This document shows, in pieces, positions 52,769 through 61,910 of a stretch of DNA of 64,000 nucleotides; within the stretch, counting starts at the first letter, position 1; each line of letters begins with the position of its first letter. Under the pieces are notes generated by a model that made no database searches, was not told the origin of the DNA, and saw nothing but the letters and a program-made list of their open reading frames with translations. The translations under genes and the position numbers were made by a program. This DNA is from Paraburkholderia sp. D15 (GTDB lineage: Bacteria > Pseudomonadota > Gammaproteobacteria > Burkholderiales > Burkholderiaceae): NCBI RefSeq assembly GCF_029910215.1, contig NZ_CP110396.1, forward strand, positions 2,356,001 through 2,420,000, written 5' to 3'.

Positions 52769-55700
52769 ATGAACATATCCAAATTCTTTATCGATCGGCC
52801 GATCTTTGCCGGCGTGTTGTCGGTACTGATTCTGCTGGCGGGCATCATTTCGCTCTTCAAGCTGCCGATCTCGGAGTACCCGGAAGTCGTGCCGCCGTCC
52901 GTGGTGGTGCACGCGCAGTATCCGGGCGCGAATCCGAAGGTGATCGCCGAGGCGGTCGCCTCGCCGCTCGAAGAGCAGATCAATGGCGTCGAGAACATGC
53001 TGTACATGCAGTCGCAAGCGAACAGCGACGGCAATCTCACGCTGACGGTGACCTTCAAGCTCGGCACCAATCCGGACCTCGCGACGCAACTGGTGCAGAA
53101 CCGCGTGAACCAGGCGCTGCCGCGTTTGCCGGAAGACGTGCAGCGGCTCGGCGTGACGACCATCAAGAGCTCGCCGACGCTGACCATGGTGGTCCACCTG
53201 ATCTCGCCGAACAATCGTTACGACATGACGTATCTGCGCAACTACGCGCTGCTGAACGTCAAGGATCGTCTCGCGCGGATTCAGGGCGTGGGTGAAGTGC
53301 AACTGTGGGGCTCGGGCGACTACGCGATGCGCGTGTGGCTCGATCCGCAGAAAGTCGCGCAGCGCGGTTTGACGGCGACCGAAGTGGTCAACGCGATTCG
53401 CGAGCAGAACATCCAGGTGGCGGCCGGTGTGATCGGCGCATCGCCTTCGGTGCCGGGCACGCAGTTGCAGCTGTCGGTGAATGCGCGCGGCCGCTTGCGC
53501 ACTGAAGGCGAATTCGGCGACATCATCGTCAAGACCACGCCGGACGGTGGCGTGACCTATCTGCGCGACGTCGCGCGGATCGAACTCGCGGCTTCGGAAT
53601 ACGGGCTGCGTTCGTTGCTCGACAACAAGCCGGCGGTCGCGCTCGCGATCAACCAGGCACCGGGCGCGAACTCGCTGGCGATTTCCGATCAGGTGCGCTC
53701 GGCGATGAAGGAACTCTCCGAAGACATGCCGGCGGGCGTCGAATACAAGATCGTCTATGACCCGACGCAGTTCGTGCGTTCGAGTATCGAGGCGGTCGTG
53801 CATACGCTGCTCGAAGCGATCGCGCTGGTGGTGATCGTGGTGATCGTGTTCCTGCAGACGTGGCGCGCGTCGATCATTCCGTTGATCGCGGTGCCGGTGT
53901 CGATCGTGGGGACGTTTTCGCTGCTGCTCGCGTTCGGCTTCTCGATCAATGCGCTGTCGCTGTTCGGCATGGTGCTCGCGATCGGGATCGTGGTGGACGA
54001 TGCGATCGTGGTGGTGGAGAACGTCGAGCGGAACATCGAGAACGGGCTGAGTGCGCGCGATGCGACGTACAAGGCGATGCAGGAGGTGAGCGGGCCGATC
54101 ATCGCGATCGCGCTGACGCTGGTCGCCGTGTTCGTGCCGCTCGCGTTCATGACGGGCCTGACGGGTCAGTTCTACAAGCAGTTCGCGATGACCATCGCGA
54201 TCTCGACGGTGATCTCGGCGTTCAACTCGCTGACGCTGTCGCCGGCCTTGTCCGCGATGCTGTTGCGCAGCCATGGTGCGAAGGAAGACTTCCTGACGCG
54301 CGTGATGAATCGTCTGCTCGGCGGTTTCTTCAAGCGCTTCAACAAGGTGTTCCATCGCGGCTCGACCGAATATGGCCGCGGCGTGACCGGCGTGCTGCGT
54401 CGTAAGGGCGCGATGCTGGTGGTGTACGCGATCCTGCTGGGCGCGACCGTGCTGATCTCGCGCGTGGTGCCGGGCGGCTTCGTGCCGGCGCAGGACAAGG
54501 AGTATCTGATTGCATTCGCGCAGTTGCCGAATGGCGCGTCGCTCGACCGCACGGAAAAAGTGATTCGCGACATGAGCGCGATCGCGTTGAAGCAGCCGGG
54601 CGTGGAAAGCGCGGTGGCGTTCCCGGGTCTGTCGGTGAACGGCTTCACGAATAGTTCGAGCGCGGGCATCGTGTTCGTCACGCTCAAGCCGTTCAAGGAG
54701 CGCGGCAGCAAGACGCTCTCGGCCGGTGCGATTGCCGGTGCGTTGAACCAGCAATACGGGGCCATCAAGGACTCGTTCGTCGCGGTGTTCCCGCCGCCGC
54801 CGGTGCTCGGTCTCGGCACGCTTGGCGGCTTCAAGATGCAGCTGGAGGATCACGGCGCGCTCGGTTACGCGGAATTGAACAAGGCGGCGGAAGCGTTCGT
54901 GAAGAAAGCGGCGCAAACGCCGGAACTCGGCCCGACCTTCTCGAGCTATCAGATCAACGTGCCGCAGTTGAACGTGGACCTGGATCGCGTGAAGGCCAAG
55001 CAGCTCGGCGTGCCGGTGACCGACGTGTTCAACACGATGCAGATCTATCTGGGCTCGTTGTACGTGAACGACTTCAACCGCTTCGGCCGCGTGTATCAGG
55101 TGCGGGTGCAAGCCGATGCGCCGTTCCGTCAACGCGCCGACGACATCCTGCAACTGAAGACGCGTAACGCGGCGGGCGACATGGTGCCGTTGTCGTCGCT
55201 GGTGACGGTGACGCCGACCTATGGTCCGGAAATGGTGGTGCGCTACAACGGCTACACCGCCGCCGACATCAACGGCGGCCCGGCGCCGGGCTACTCGTCG
55301 GGTCAGGCGCAGGCCGCGGCCGAACGCGTGGCGGCCGAAGTGTTGCCGCATGGCGTGAAGCTGGAATGGACCGACCTGACGTACCAGCAGATTCTGGCCG
55401 GCAATGCAGGCATGTGGGTGTTCCCGATCAGCGTGCTGCTCGTGTTCCTCGTGCTCGCCGCGCTGTACGAAAGTTTGACGCTGCCGCTCGCGGTGATCCT
55501 GATCGTGCCGATGAGCGTGCTGTCCGCGCTGACCGGCGTATGGCTCACGGGTGGCGACAACAACATCTTCACGCAGATCGGTTTGATGGTGCTGGTGGGT
55601 CTGTCCGCGAAAAACGCGATTCTGATCGTCGAGTTCGCTCGCGAACTGGAGCATGACGGGCACTCGCCGCTGTCGGCGGCAATCGAGGCGAGCCGCCTGC

Positions 55701-55954
55701 GTCTGCGGCCGATTCTGATGACGTCGATCGCTTTCATCATGGGTGTGGTGCCGCTGGTGCTGTCGAGCGGAGCCGGTTCGGAGATGCGTCACGCGATGGG
55801 TATCGCGGTGTTCTTCGGCATGCTCGGCGTGACGCTGTTCGGTCTGATGCTGACCCCTGTGTTCTATGTGGTGCTGCGTACGTTGGCGGGCGGGACGATT
55901 CACGTCGCGCAGAAGGACGCGCCGCACTATGGGGCGCCGGCAACGGAAGCCTGA
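52769..55954 (+). CDS. ceoB: RND multidrug efflux pump (CeoB/BpeF-like)
   Basis: 1061 aa, HAE1-family RND transporter. Twelve membrane helices and two large periplasmic loops. N-terminal FFIDRPIFAGVLS, proton-relay Asp pair in TM4 (GIVVDDAIVVVENVER), Lys in TM10 (VGLSAKNAILIVEFA) and the PVSIVGTFSLLLAFGFSINAL segment. BpeF and CeoB extrude chloramphenicol, trimethoprim, fluoroquinolones and salicylate. It lies between adaptor and channel genes on one transcript. Confidence 0.95.
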   Translation: MNISKFFIDRPIFAGVLSVLILLAGIISLFKLPISEYPEVVPPSVVVHAQYPGANPKVIAEAVASPLEEQINGVENMLYMQSQANSDGNLTLTVTFKLGTNPDLATQLVQNRVNQALPRLPEDVQRLGVTTIKSSPTLTMVVHLISPNNRYDMTYLRNYALLNVKDRLARIQGVGEVQLWGSGDYAMRVWLDPQKVAQRGLTATEVVNAIREQNIQVAAGVIGASPSVPGTQLQLSVNARGRLRTEGEFGDIIVKTTPDGGVTYLRDVARIELAASEYGLRSLLDNKPAVALAINQAPGANSLAISDQVRSAMKELSEDMPAGVEYKIVYDPTQFVRSSIEAVVHTLLEAIALVVIVVIVFLQTWRASIIPLIAVPVSIVGTFSLLLAFGFSINALSLFGMVLAIGIVVDDAIVVVENVERNIENGLSARDATYKAMQEVSGPIIAIALTLVAVFVPLAFMTGLTGQFYKQFAMTIAISTVISAFNSLTLSPALSAMLLRSHGAKEDFLTRVMNRLLGGFFKRFNKVFHRGSTEYGRGVTGVLRRKGAMLVVYAILLGATVLISRVVPGGFVPAQDKEYLIAFAQLPNGASLDRTEKVIRDMSAIALKQPGVESAVAFPGLSVNGFTNSSSAGIVFVTLKPFKERGSKTLSAGAIAGALNQQYGAIKDSFVAVFPPPPVLGLGTLGGFKMQLEDHGALGYAELNKAAEAFVKKAAQTPELGPTFSSYQINVPQLNVDLDRVKAKQLGVPVTDVFNTMQIYLGSLYVNDFNRFGRVYQVRVQADAPFRQRADDILQLKTRNAAGDMVPLSSLVTVTPTYGPEMVVRYNGYTAADINGGPAPGYSSGQAQAAAERVAAEVLPHGVKLEWTDLTYQQILAGNAGMWVFPISVLLVFLVLAALYESLTLPLAVILIVPMSVLSALTGVWLTGGDNNIFTQIGLMVLVGLSAKNAILIVEFARELEHDGHSPLSAAIEASRLRLRPILMTSIAFIMGVVPLVLSSGAGSEMRHAMGIAVFFGMLGVTLFGLMLTPVFYVVLRTLAGGTIHVAQKDAPHYGAPATEA

Positions 55955-55967
55955 GGAGAAAACAATA

Positions 55968-57572
55968 ATGCAACGCTATGAATCTTTGAGCGGTTGGGGC
56001 CGCGCGGCTGCCAGCGCCTTGCTGGTCGCGCTGCTCGCCGCCTGCTCGGTGGAACCGACGTACAAGCGGCCGGACGTGGATACGCCGACGGCCTTCAAGG
56101 AAACGCCGGCGGCGTCTTCCGCCGCGGCGGGAGCCGGCGCAACGTCGCCGCGGGAAAACGGTACGTGGAAGACGGCGCAGCCTGCCGACGACGCGCATCG
56201 TGGGCAATGGTGGACGATTTTCGGCGACCCGCAACTGAACGCGCTCGAAGAGCAGGCGGCTGCCGCCAATCAGGATCTGAAGGCAGCGGCGGCGCGTGTG
56301 CAGCAGTCTCGGGCGTTGACGCAGGCGGCGAAGTCGGACTGGTTCCCGAAACTCGACGCGGGCTTCGGTCCGACGCGCGAGCGTGCATCGGCGGCATCGC
56401 AGTTTCTGCCGGACAGCGCGGGCGGTACGACGGGCACGATCTGGCGCGCGCAGACCAGCGCGTCGTACGAAACGGATCTGTTCGGACGGGTCGGTTCGAA
56501 CGTGAACGCGTCGCGTGCGGACGAACAGCAAAGCGAAGCGCTGTTCCGTTCGGTGCAGTTGTCGTTGCAGGCCGACGTCGCGCAGAACTATTTCCAGTTA
56601 CGTGAGCTCGATTCGGAACAGGATCTGTACCGTCGTACCGTGACGTTGCGGGAAGACACGTTGAAGCTGGTCGAGCGGCGTTTCAAGGAAGGCGATATCG
56701 GCGAGCTGGACGTTTCGCGTTCCCGCAACGAGCTCGCGAGCGCGCGTGCCGATGCGGTGGGCGTCGCGCGTCAGCGCGCCACGGCCGAGCACAGTCTCGC
56801 GATTCTGCTGGGCAAGCCGCCGGCGGATTTCTCGTTCGCGGAAGCGCCGCTCGCGCCGGTGACGGTGCGTGTGCCGCCGGGTTTGCCGTCGGCGCTGCTG
56901 GAACGGCGGCCGGATATTTCGGCGGCGGAGCGGGCCATGGCGGCGGCGAATGCGCGCGTGGGTCTGGCGAAGTCGGCGTTTTTCCCGAAGCTGGATATCA
57001 CCGGCGCGTTCGGCTTCGAGTCGGCGACACTCGGCGATCTGTTCCTGTGGTCGAGCCGCGCGTTCGTTCTCGGGCCGCTCGCGGGTGGCGCCTTGACGCT
57101 GCCGTTATTCGACGGCGGACGACGCAAGGCGAACCTCGCGCAAGCTCGCTCGAAGTACGACGAGGATGTCGCGCAGTATCGCCAGCAGGTGCTGGTGGCG
57201 TTCCGCGAAGTCGAGGACAACCTGTCCGATCTGCGTCTGCTCGACGATCAGATGCGTGAGCAGAACGACGCGGTGCAAGCGTCGCAACGGGCGGCGAAGC
57301 TGTCGCGCACGCAGTACACGGAGGGCGCGGTCAGCTATCTGGATGTGATCGACGGTGAACGGCAGGTGCTGAGCTCGCAGCTGCAGGCGAGCCATCTGCA
57401 GGGTACGCAGGCGGTGGCCACGGTGAATCTGATCCGCGCGCTGGGTGGCGGTTGGGGCGATGCGGCTGCGCCGGATGCGACGGTGGGGGCAGTGGCGCCG
57501 GCGTCTGCGTCGGGAGCGGTGGGGGTGACGAGTGCCGCGCCTGTGGCTACGCAGCAGGTTGCGAAGCAGTAG
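55968..57572 (+). CDS. opcM: Outer-membrane efflux lipoprotein (OpcM/OprC-like)
   Basis: Start ATG 55968 (MQRYESL, TGAGGAG 11 nt upstream) gives 534 aa; the frame to 55866 lies inside ceoB. Lipobox LLAAC at about residues 20-24, then two NodT-type efflux repeats (SYETDLFGRVGSNVNASRAD; GALTLPLFDGGRRKANLAQA). Ala/Val-rich C-terminal tail. Last gene of the operon; an intrinsic terminator follows 28 bp after the stop. Confidence 0.94.
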   Translation: MQRYESLSGWGRAAASALLVALLAACSVEPTYKRPDVDTPTAFKETPAASSAAAGAGATSPRENGTWKTAQPADDAHRGQWWTIFGDPQLNALEEQAAAANQDLKAAAARVQQSRALTQAAKSDWFPKLDAGFGPTRERASAASQFLPDSAGGTTGTIWRAQTSASYETDLFGRVGSNVNASRADEQQSEALFRSVQLSLQADVAQNYFQLRELDSEQDLYRRTVTLREDTLKLVERRFKEGDIGELDVSRSRNELASARADAVGVARQRATAEHSLAILLGKPPADFSFAEAPLAPVTVRVPPGLPSALLERRPDISAAERAMAAANARVGLAKSAFFPKLDITGAFGFESATLGDLFLWSSRAFVLGPLAGGALTLPLFDGGRRKANLAQARSKYDEDVAQYRQQVLVAFREVEDNLSDLRLLDDQMREQNDAVQASQRAAKLSRTQYTEGAVSYLDVIDGERQVLSSQLQASHLQGTQAVATVNLIRALGGGWGDAAAPDATVGAVAPASASGAVGVTSAAPVATQQVAKQ

Positions 57573-57600
57573 GTGTGTTCGACGTGATGGGTAGTTGAAG

Positions 57601-57629
57601 AGGGGCCGTGGTGACGCGGCCCCTTTTTC
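57601..57629 (+). terminator. Intrinsic terminator of the ceo operon
   Basis: AGGGGCCG (57601-57608) pairs with CGGCCCCT (57617-57624), 8-nt loop, followed by TTTTT (57624-57628). Confidence 0.9.
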
Positions 57630-57673
57630 GTTGGCGTTTTCGTTGGCGTGGATACCTTGCTAACCGCTAGAAA

Positions 57674-57735
57674 TATTCGTTTCGAATAATTCGTTTGTTT
57701 CGTTTATTGCGTTTACGTGGACGGCTGCCTATACT
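57674..57735 (+). promoter_or_regulatory. Operator-like palindrome and promoter of the antitoxin gene
   Basis: TATTCG-TTT-CGAATA (57674-57688) is a perfect 6-bp inverted repeat, followed by repeated TCGTTT/GCGTTT motifs to 57715. A -35-like TTGCGT (57707-57712), 17 bp, -10 TATACT (57730-57735) places the transcript start just upstream of the antitoxin ATG. Suits autoregulation by the toxin-antitoxin complex. Confidence 0.5.
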
Positions 57736-57757
57736 GACGACTCATCTGGAGCCAACC

Positions 57758-58225
57758 ATGACCACCGCCGCCCCCGACCGAATCGTGCTGTCGGACGACG
57801 ACACTACCGTGCTTTCCGCCGTAAGCCGCCTGATGAGCGCTGCGCTGGACCATTCGCGCGCAAACAGTGTCGCGCTGGTGGAGGAAGGCGCGGACGGTGA
57901 CATCGCCCGTATCGAAGTGCCGCCGGCCACGCTGCGCGTGTTGTCGCGGGTGCTCGCCATGATGGCGAGTCAGCAGGTGTTTCTGCTGTATCCCGCCGAC
58001 ACCGAGTTGACGACCAGGCAGGCCGCCGATCTGCTCGGCGTATCGCGTCCGTTCCTGATCGCGCGCCTCGAGGCTGGCGATCTGCCGTTTCGCAAGATCG
58101 GGCGTCATCGCCGCATGCGCATGGACGACGTGGTGCGCTACAAGGAAAGCATGCGCGCGACGAGAACGAGCGCGCTGAACGATATGGTGGCCGACAGCGA
58201 AGCGATCGAGGGATACGATCTTTAA
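57758..58225 (+). CDS. HTH antitoxin of a PIN-type toxin-antitoxin pair
   Basis: Start 57758 (MTTAAPDR, TGGAG upstream) gives 155 aa. An N-terminal dimerisation-like segment, then an excisionase/MerR-type HTH (LTTRQAADLLGVSRPFLIARL, GDLPFRKIGRHRRMRMDDVV) and a short acidic tail (DSEAIEGYDL) suited to occluding a toxin active site. The stop overlaps the next ATG (TAATG), the usual coupling of antitoxin with PIN toxin. Confidence 0.85.
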   Translation: MTTAAPDRIVLSDDDTTVLSAVSRLMSAALDHSRANSVALVEEGADGDIARIEVPPATLRVLSRVLAMMASQQVFLLYPADTELTTRQAADLLGVSRPFLIARLEAGDLPFRKIGRHRRMRMDDVVRYKESMRATRTSALNDMVADSEAIEGYDL

Positions 58226-58829
58226 TGCTGTCTTTCGGTCATTTCACTGTCGTGCTGGACGCGTGTGCACTTTTTCCCATGGTGGTGCGCGACGCGCTGC
58301 TGACTCTTGTGCGAATCACGAGTTCTACTCGCCGCGATGGTCGGCGCGCATTCATGACGAGTGGACCCGCAACCTCACCGCGCGCTTTGCTGACAAAAGC
58401 GCGGCGAACGACGCGATCCCGAAGATCATCTCCATCCGGCGCGCCATGGACCGGGCTTTTCCCGACGCGCTTGTCGAGGAGATCCCGCCGGAGAGCCATG
58501 AAGTGATGCCCGTCGACGAAAAAGATCGCCATGTCGTGATGACGGCAGTGGCGGCCCGCGCGGATGCAATCGTCACGTTCAATATGAAGGACTTCGCGGC
58601 GGAACACCTGGCGTCCAGTCTGTCGATCGACGTCAGGCATCCGGATGTCTTTATTGTCGATCTCATCGACCTGAACGAGAAACGCGCGCTTGCCGCGTTC
58701 AAGGAATTGCGGGAACGCAAGCGCCGGCCGCCATGGTCGGTGAACGAAATGCTGGATCACTTGATTCGTGCCGGTCTGGTTCAAACCGCCGCGTGGTTAT
58801 CCAGTGCGGATGTGATGCCGCTGCTGTAG
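58225..58829 (+). pseudogene. PIN-domain toxin, frameshifted
   Basis: Residues 1-28 (FTVVLDACALFPMVVRDALL) with the first catalytic Asp are in the frame of ATG 58225. From about 58311 homology resumes in another frame (NHEFYSPRWSARIHDEW, DEKDRHVVMTAVAARADAIVTFN) to a stop at 58829. The shift lies at CTTGTGCGAAT (58306-58316), two surplus bases or one missing. Repaired, the protein would be about 200 aa with PIN_3-type Asp/Glu ligands. As given, translation ends at 58506 and the toxin is dead. Antitoxin intact. Decay or sequencing error. Confidence 0.85.
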
Positions 58830-59156
58830 TTCGTTGCACCTTGCCTATCGTCTTCATCGGCACCCCCGCCAAATCATTTTTCCCGCTTTCCTTACAAAAA
58901 TCCGTTCGTAGACCGCGCGTTTTCCGCCCTCTATGATGATTCGCACCTCATCTGAAGAGAGGCGATGACCTGTCCGACCTTCCGCTGTCCGCGCTGATCG
59001 ATTCGCGCGTTCCGTCGCCGCCGCGCGACGGCTAAACCGTACGTCACCCATTTCCGTAGCCCGATACTGTCCGGCATGACCGAGCGTCGCTCAGTCCATG
59101 CCGTGGGATCGGCTCGTCCTGAATCAACCTCACGCCACATACTCAGCGAGCTCATC
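58830..59156 (+). other. Long leader region of the met operon
   Basis: 327 bp after the PIN toxin remnant. It contains a plausible promoter (-35 TAGACC 58909-58914, 17 bp, -10 TATGAT 58932-58937), a 10-codon ORF, and a hairpin CCGTCGC-CGCCGC-GCGACGG (59012-59031). If the promoter is right the 5' leader is over 200 nt. No SAM riboswitch class is recognisable by eye. Confidence 0.45.
58965..58997 (+). CDS. Cys-containing leader ORF upstream of metQ
   Basis: Ten codons, MTCPTFRCPR, with a purine-rich GAAGAGAGG just upstream. Two of the ten codons are Cys (TGT). It lies 27 nt after the inferred -10 element and 160 nt before metQ, followed by a hairpin at 59012-59031. A ribosome pausing on Cys codons could couple sulfur-amino-acid supply to downstream expression. 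The ORF is seen; the regulatory role is speculative. Confidence 0.35.
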   Translation: MTCPTFRCPR

Positions 59157-60002
59157 ATGCGCATTTCCTTTTCGAACGTACGGCGCCTGTTCAACGCGTC
59201 GCCTTCCGCGCTGATCGGCGCACTTGCTGTCGGTGCCGCGCTGGCGTTGTCGGGCGCGTCCGCGCAGGCCGCCGACAACGCGACGCTGAAAATCGGCACC
59301 GCTACCAGCCCGCAGATCGAAGCGCTCAAAGTGGCCGCGCGCGAAGCGAAAGAGCAGGGACTCGACGTGAAGATCATCGAGTTCACCGACTGGAACACGC
59401 CGAATGCCGCGCTCGCCAATAAGGACATCGACGTCAATTATTTCCAGCACATTCCGTTTCTGGAGAACGCCAAAAAGCAGGGCGGCTATAACTTCGTGGC
59501 GATTGCACCGGGCACGATCATGAAGATCGGTTTGTACTCGAAGAAGATCAAAAGCTTCGGCGAATTGAAGAACGGCGCGACGGTCGCGATTGCGAACGAT
59601 CCGGTCAACGGCGGACGCGGCCTGTTGCTGCTGCAACGCGCCGGTCTCATCAAGCTGACGCCGGGCGTCGACTACCGTGCGACGACGCTCGACATCATCG
59701 ACAACCCGAAGCATCTGAAGATCGTTCAGCTCGAAGCATCGCAGTTGGCCCGCTCGCTCGACGACGTGGACCTCGCGCAAGGCTATCCGAGCTTCATCAA
59801 GCTCGCGGGCACGACGGACCCGAATAGCGCGTTGCTGTTCGACGGTCTGGAAAACAAGAACTACGCGATTCAATGGGTCGTGCGTCCGGAAAGCGTGAAC
59901 GATCCGCGGATTCGCAAGTTCATCTCGATCTATCAACATTCGCCGGCCGTGCGTGCCGCGCTCGATAAAGCGTTCGGCAACCTCTACGCGGTGGCGTGGT
60001 AA
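59157..60002 (+). CDS. metQ: Methionine-type ABC transporter substrate-binding protein
   Basis: Start ATG 59157 (MRISFSNVRR) gives 281 aa; the frame to 59076 is leader sequence. Signal peptide cleaved near AQAAD (about residue 36). NlpA/MetQ family: EFTDWNTPNAALANKDIDVNYFQH split in the first lobe, ANDPVNGGRGLLLLQ and YAIQWVVRPE in the second. Binds methionine or a related sulfur compound in the periplasm for MetNI. First gene of the operon. Confidence 0.92.
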   Translation: MRISFSNVRRLFNASPSALIGALAVGAALALSGASAQAADNATLKIGTATSPQIEALKVAAREAKEQGLDVKIIEFTDWNTPNAALANKDIDVNYFQHIPFLENAKKQGGYNFVAIAPGTIMKIGLYSKKIKSFGELKNGATVAIANDPVNGGRGLLLLQRAGLIKLTPGVDYRATTLDIIDNPKHLKIVQLEASQLARSLDDVDLAQGYPSFIKLAGTTDPNSALLFDGLENKNYAIQWVVRPESVNDPRIRKFISIYQHSPAVRAALDKAFGNLYAVAW

Positions 60003-60039
60003 TTGGCCGCAGACGCGCGAACCTGATTGGAGCAACGCA

Positions 60040-61224
60040 ATGGCTAATCTTTTCGACGTTCCGCAATTCATCGAGCGCGCGCCTGCCGTCGACCGGCATC
60101 GCGATGCGGCGGCGAGCACGGATCGCACCGTCGTCATCTTCGACGATGTAGGCAAGCAGTTCGTCGACGCGCGCGGCGTGCCGACCACGGCGTTGGCGAA
60201 CGTCACGCTGAAGGTGGCGCGTGGCGAAGTGTTCGGCATTATCGGTCGCAGCGGCGCGGGTAAATCGACGCTGTTGCGTCTCGTCAATGGTCTGGAAAAA
60301 GCGAGTGCCGGCGCGGTGCGAGTGAACGGCGTGAGCGTCGGCGAACTCGACGAGCGCGAACTCGTGGCATTGCGGCGGCGCATCGGCATGGTGTTTCAGC
60401 ACTTCAATCTGCTCTCCGCGAAAACCGTGCGCGAGAACATTGCGTTGCCGCTGAAAATCGCGGGCGTGCCGAAGGCGGCGATCAACGACAAGGTCGATGC
60501 GTTACTCGAACTGGTGGGCTTGTCCGCGAAGCGTGACGCGTATCCGGCAAGCTTGTCGGGTGGCCAGAAACAACGCGTCGGCATTGCCCGCGCGCTGGTG
60601 ACCGATCCCGACATTCTGCTGTGCGACGAGGCCACCTCCGCGCTCGATCCGGAAACGACGCAGGCCATTCTCGCGTTGCTGCGCGATATCAATCGGCGGC
60701 TCGGTTTAACCATCGTGCTGATCACGCACGAAATGCAGGTGATCCGCGAGGTCTGCGATACGGTTGCGGTGATCGAGCGCGGCGCGGTGGTGGAAACCGG
60801 CCCGGTGTGGCGCGTGTTCGGCGATCCGCGGCACGATGCGACGCATGCGCTGTTGCGCACGCTGGTTCACGATCTGCCCGCGGACCTGGCGGAGCGGGTC
60901 AAGCCTGTGCGGGAGCTGGAATTGCAACTGCAACTGGAACCGGGACGTAACGACGCGCGCATTCTGCTCGACGTCCGCTTTACCGGCGAGGACACGCACG
61001 AGCCGGATATCGGTGCGTTGACGACGGCGCTGAGCATCGAAGGTGGCGGTGTGAGTTTCGTGCACGGCGGCATCGACCGTATTCAAGGACATGCGCAAGG
61101 ACGGTTAGTGGTTTCGTCGCAGATACGGGCGAATGCGCGGACGACCGTGCCCGAACAGATTGCGACACTGCTCGAACGCGCGCGCCGCCATGCCAACCAC
61201 GTCGAGGTACTGGGCTATGTCTGA
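60040..61224 (+). CDS. metN: Methionine-type ABC transporter ATPase with NIL domain
   Basis: Start ATG 60040 (MANLFDVPQ, TTGGAG upstream) gives 394 aa. An N-terminal ~30-residue extension, Walker A GRSGAGKST, Q-loop FQHFNLLSAKTV, signature LSGGQKQR, Walker B ILLCDEATSALDP, His switch ITHEMQ. The C-terminal ~85 residues are the NIL domain (LDVRFTGEDTHEPDIG, GIDRIQGHAQGRLVV), which binds methionine and inhibits transport. Overlaps metI by 8 nt. Confidence 0.94.
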   Translation: MANLFDVPQFIERAPAVDRHRDAAASTDRTVVIFDDVGKQFVDARGVPTTALANVTLKVARGEVFGIIGRSGAGKSTLLRLVNGLEKASAGAVRVNGVSVGELDERELVALRRRIGMVFQHFNLLSAKTVRENIALPLKIAGVPKAAINDKVDALLELVGLSAKRDAYPASLSGGQKQRVGIARALVTDPDILLCDEATSALDPETTQAILALLRDINRRLGLTIVLITHEMQVIREVCDTVAVIERGAVVETGPVWRVFGDPRHDATHALLRTLVHDLPADLAERVKPVRELELQLQLEPGRNDARILLDVRFTGEDTHEPDIGALTTALSIEGGGVSFVHGGIDRIQGHAQGRLVVSSQIRANARTTVPEQIATLLERARRHANHVEVLGYV

Positions 61225-61873
61225 ACTGTGGCTCTCCGAACTGGCCGATGCCATTCGCGACACGATCGTGATGGTCGGCGTGTCCGCATTCGTCGCGGCG
61301 CTGGTCGGCATTCCGCTGGCCCTGGTGCTGGTCACCACGACGCGCGGCGGCATCTTCGAGAAGCGCGCGGTGAACGGCGCGCTCGGCGCACTCGTCAACG
61401 CGTTCCGTTCGACGCCGTTCATCATTCTGCTGGTCGCGCTGCTGCCGTTGACGCGTCTGCTGATCGGCACCACGATCGGCGTGTCGGCGGCTATCGTGCC
61501 GCTGAGCATTGCCGCGATTCCGTTCTTTGCGCGTGTCGCCGAAGTCAGTTTGCGGGAAGTGGACCGCGGCCTGATCGAAGCCGCGCAGGCGATGGGGGCG
61601 CAGCGCCGGCATATCATCTGGCATGTGCTGCTGCCCGAGGCACTGCCTGGCATACTCGGCGGCTTTACGATCACGGTGGTGGCGATGATCGGTTCGTCGG
61701 CGATGGCGGGCGCGGTCGGCGCCGGTGGCCTCGGCGATCTCGCGATCCGCTACGGCTACCAACGCTTCGACACGACGGTGATGGTCACGGTGATCGTCCT
61801 GCTGATCGCCATCGTGACGGCCGTGCAGTTTGTCGGCGACCGCTTCGTCAGGCGGTTCGCGCAGCGCACCTGA
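61217..61873 (+). CDS. metI: Methionine-type ABC transporter permease
   Basis: 218 aa from ATG 61217, inside the metN end. Five membrane helices, the usual number for MetI, with STPFIILLVALLPLTRLL and the EAA loop EAAQAMGAQRRHIIWHVLLP, then VGAGGLGDLAIRYGYQRF. Forms the channel with MetN. The next gene, 38 bp downstream, is an acyl-CoA dehydrogenase-like flavoprotein. Confidence 0.94.
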   Translation: MSELWLSELADAIRDTIVMVGVSAFVAALVGIPLALVLVTTTRGGIFEKRAVNGALGALVNAFRSTPFIILLVALLPLTRLLIGTTIGVSAAIVPLSIAAIPFFARVAEVSLREVDRGLIEAAQAMGAQRRHIIWHVLLPEALPGILGGFTITVVAMIGSSAMAGAVGAGGLGDLAIRYGYQRFDTTVMVTVIVLLIAIVTAVQFVGDRFVRRFAQRT

Positions 61874-61910
61874 TTGCGGGCGATCTGACTTTCCTGACTA
61901 CGGACTTTGC

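Noticed and set aside
51437..55927. 1496-codon open frame antisense to ceoA-ceoB
   Set aside because: Composition is almost only Arg, His, Gln and Ala, as expected of an antisense shadow; the plus strand encodes clear efflux proteins.
58263..58310. Independent start for the second part of the PIN gene at 58263
   Set aside because: The sequence before position 58311 in this frame has no PIN character; the homology break is better explained by a frameshift.
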